DNA from: Bryobacteraceae bacterium
GTDB taxonomy: Bacteria; Acidobacteriota; Terriglobia; Bryobacterales; Bryobacteraceae
DNA: 64,000 nt
Assembly: GCA_030041495.1 (NCBI GenBank)
Contig: JASHNT010000091.1
Coordinates: forward strand, 217,124-281,123
Direction: 5' to 3'
Positions 63,243 through 64,000 of this stretch are shown here, one piece after another. The notes under the pieces are model-generated. The model did not search any database. It saw only the letters and a list, made by a program, of their open reading frames with translations, and was not told the origin of the DNA. Numbering within the stretch: the stretch's first letter is position 1; each line of letters starts with the position of its first letter. A program made the position numbers and the translations under genes.

Positions 63243-64000
63243 ATGGGAACTCAGAGCCCAACTCCGAATGCCGCGGCGATCGAGGTCAGCGGCATCAGTA
63301 AACGTTTCGGCGCGCTTCAGGCGGTGGATAACGTCAGCTTCACGGTTCGCGACGGTGAGATCTTCGGCTTGCTGGGGCCGAACGGGGCGGGCAAGAGCAC
63401 TCTCATCCGTATGCTGACCACGCTGGTGCCGCCCACCAGCGGCACGGCGATCGTCGCGGGGCACGACATCATTCGCGATCCCAACGCCGTCCGCTCCAGC
63501 ATCGGCGTGATCCCGCAGAACATGACCAGCGATCCGGAGCTGACCTGCGCGGAAAACTTGGGAATCCACGCGCGTCTGTACGGCATCACTGGTGCCCGCA
63601 GGAAGCAGCGCACGGAGGACTTGCTTGCCGCCGTCGGCCTCGGCGACCGCGCCAATGCCCTGGCGGCGACGCTCTCGGGCGGCATGCGGCGCAGGCTGGA
63701 GATCGCACGCGGCCTGGTGCATGATCCGCGCATCTTGTTCCTGGATGAGCCCACCACCGGCCTCGATCCCGTCTCGCGCATCTCGGTTTGGGAGATGATC
63801 ACGCATCTGCGCGCGCAGGAGGGCCGCACACTCTTTCTGACCACGCATTACATGGATGAGGCGGACCGGCTGTGCGATCGCGTCGCGATCGTCGATAAGG
63901 GAAAGATCGTCGCCTTAGACACTCCGGTAGCGCTCAAGGCATCGGTGCCTGGAGCGAGCCGGATCGAAGTGCAGTTTGAGCCGGATCTGCAGCACGGCGC
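63243..64000 (+). CDS. ABC exporter ATPase, 3' truncated by the window
   Basis: Not in the ORF track because it runs off the end. ATG 63243, 6 bp after the HlyD stop. Walker A GPNGAGKSTL, Q-loop VIPQNMTSDPELT, signature LSGGMRRRLEIA, Walker B ILFLDEPTTGLDP, switch His in TTHYMDEADRL. This is a DrrA/YbhF-type ATPase of drug or polymer exporters; the permeases should lie just outside the window. Confidence 0.93.
   Translation, partial: MGTQSPTPNAAAIEVSGISKRFGALQAVDNVSFTVRDGEIFGLLGPNGAGKSTLIRMLTTLVPPTSGTAIVAGHDIIRDPNAVRSSIGVIPQNMTSDPELTCAENLGIHARLYGITGARRKQRTEDLLAAVGLGDRANALAATLSGGMRRRLEIARGLVHDPRILFLDEPTTGLDPVSRISVWEMITHLRAQEGRTLFLTTHYMDEADRLCDRVAIVDKGKIVALDTPVALKASVPGASRIEVQFEPDLQHG

Noticed and set aside
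1-64000. CRISPR arrays, tRNA/rRNA genes, insertion sequences, prophage
   Set aside because: No regularly spaced repeats, no tRNA-like cloverleaf with CCA context, no transposase or phage-type proteins were seen in either strand.

Overview
The window reads as one 64 kb piece of a high-GC chromosome from an Acidobacteriota bacterium, most likely the Bryobacterales/Solibacter group. The clearest markers are a secreted protein ending in the Solibacter-type C-terminal domain (TIGR03437-like), a PadR regulator coupled to a very large MacB/FtsX permease of the ADOP type, a FecR-like surface protein, a PEP-CTERM protein and heavy GlgE-pathway gene content. No tRNA, rRNA, CRISPR array, insertion sequence or phage gene was seen. 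Most lines of the ORF track are antisense or out-of-frame shadows caused by high GC.

Layout. 0-9 kb: end of a TPR protein, a parvulin-type foldase, a GT39-type glycosyltransferase, an alpha-glucan phosphorylase carrying an N-terminal GAF domain, two translationally coupled secreted paralogues and a bacilliredoxin. 9-20 kb: a molybdenum/tungsten block with two moeA genes (the second fused to a periplasmic-binding-like domain), mobA, an aldehyde:ferredoxin oxidoreductase with its own MoaD-like protein, and divergently an NAD-dependent formate dehydrogenase (NuoE-NuoF fusion plus FdhA). 20-32.5 kb: RibD-type reductase, thiol peroxidase, a CzcA-type RND pump, a membrane PAS-LuxR regulator beside a PEP-CTERM protein, a YfhO-like membrane protein, a degenerate JAB-domain membrane protein and several envelope proteins. 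32.6-36.1 kb: formate-THF ligase of the long, eukaryote-like form and a short cyclodeaminase/cyclohydrolase-like protein, separated by a broken dehydrogenase gene. 36-47 kb: GAF histidine kinase, HtrA-like protease overlapping a LuxR regulator, esterase, flippase-like protein, CLC transporter, and a striking concentration of broken genes (MDR dehydrogenase, metallo-beta-lactamase, ChaB, RsbR/STAS, one unknown). 47-57.6 kb: the GlgE route of alpha-glucan synthesis (glgE, glgB, treS-maltokinase fusion) with a GT-A-like protein and an MscS-like protein on the minus strand, facing an (alpha/alpha)6-barrel glycosidase. 58-64 kb: padR-ADOP, a Tat-exported sugar isomerase-like protein, and the start of an HlyD/ABC export operon that runs off the window.

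How it fits together. Trehalose can be turned into maltose, maltose 1-phosphate, linear and then branched glucan by TreS-Mak, GlgE and GlgB, and taken down again by the GAF-phosphorylase and the barrel glycosidase. Formate can be oxidised to CO2 by the FDH, which needs the Mo cofactor enzymes encoded next to it, or activated onto folate by Fhs. Regulation visible in the DNA includes a near-consensus promoter with a NarL-like 7-2-7 site at the PEP-CTERM gene, an operator-like dyad before the HlyD gene, and at least seven genes whose -10 box lies only 6-7 nt before the start codon, which suggests leaderless mRNAs.
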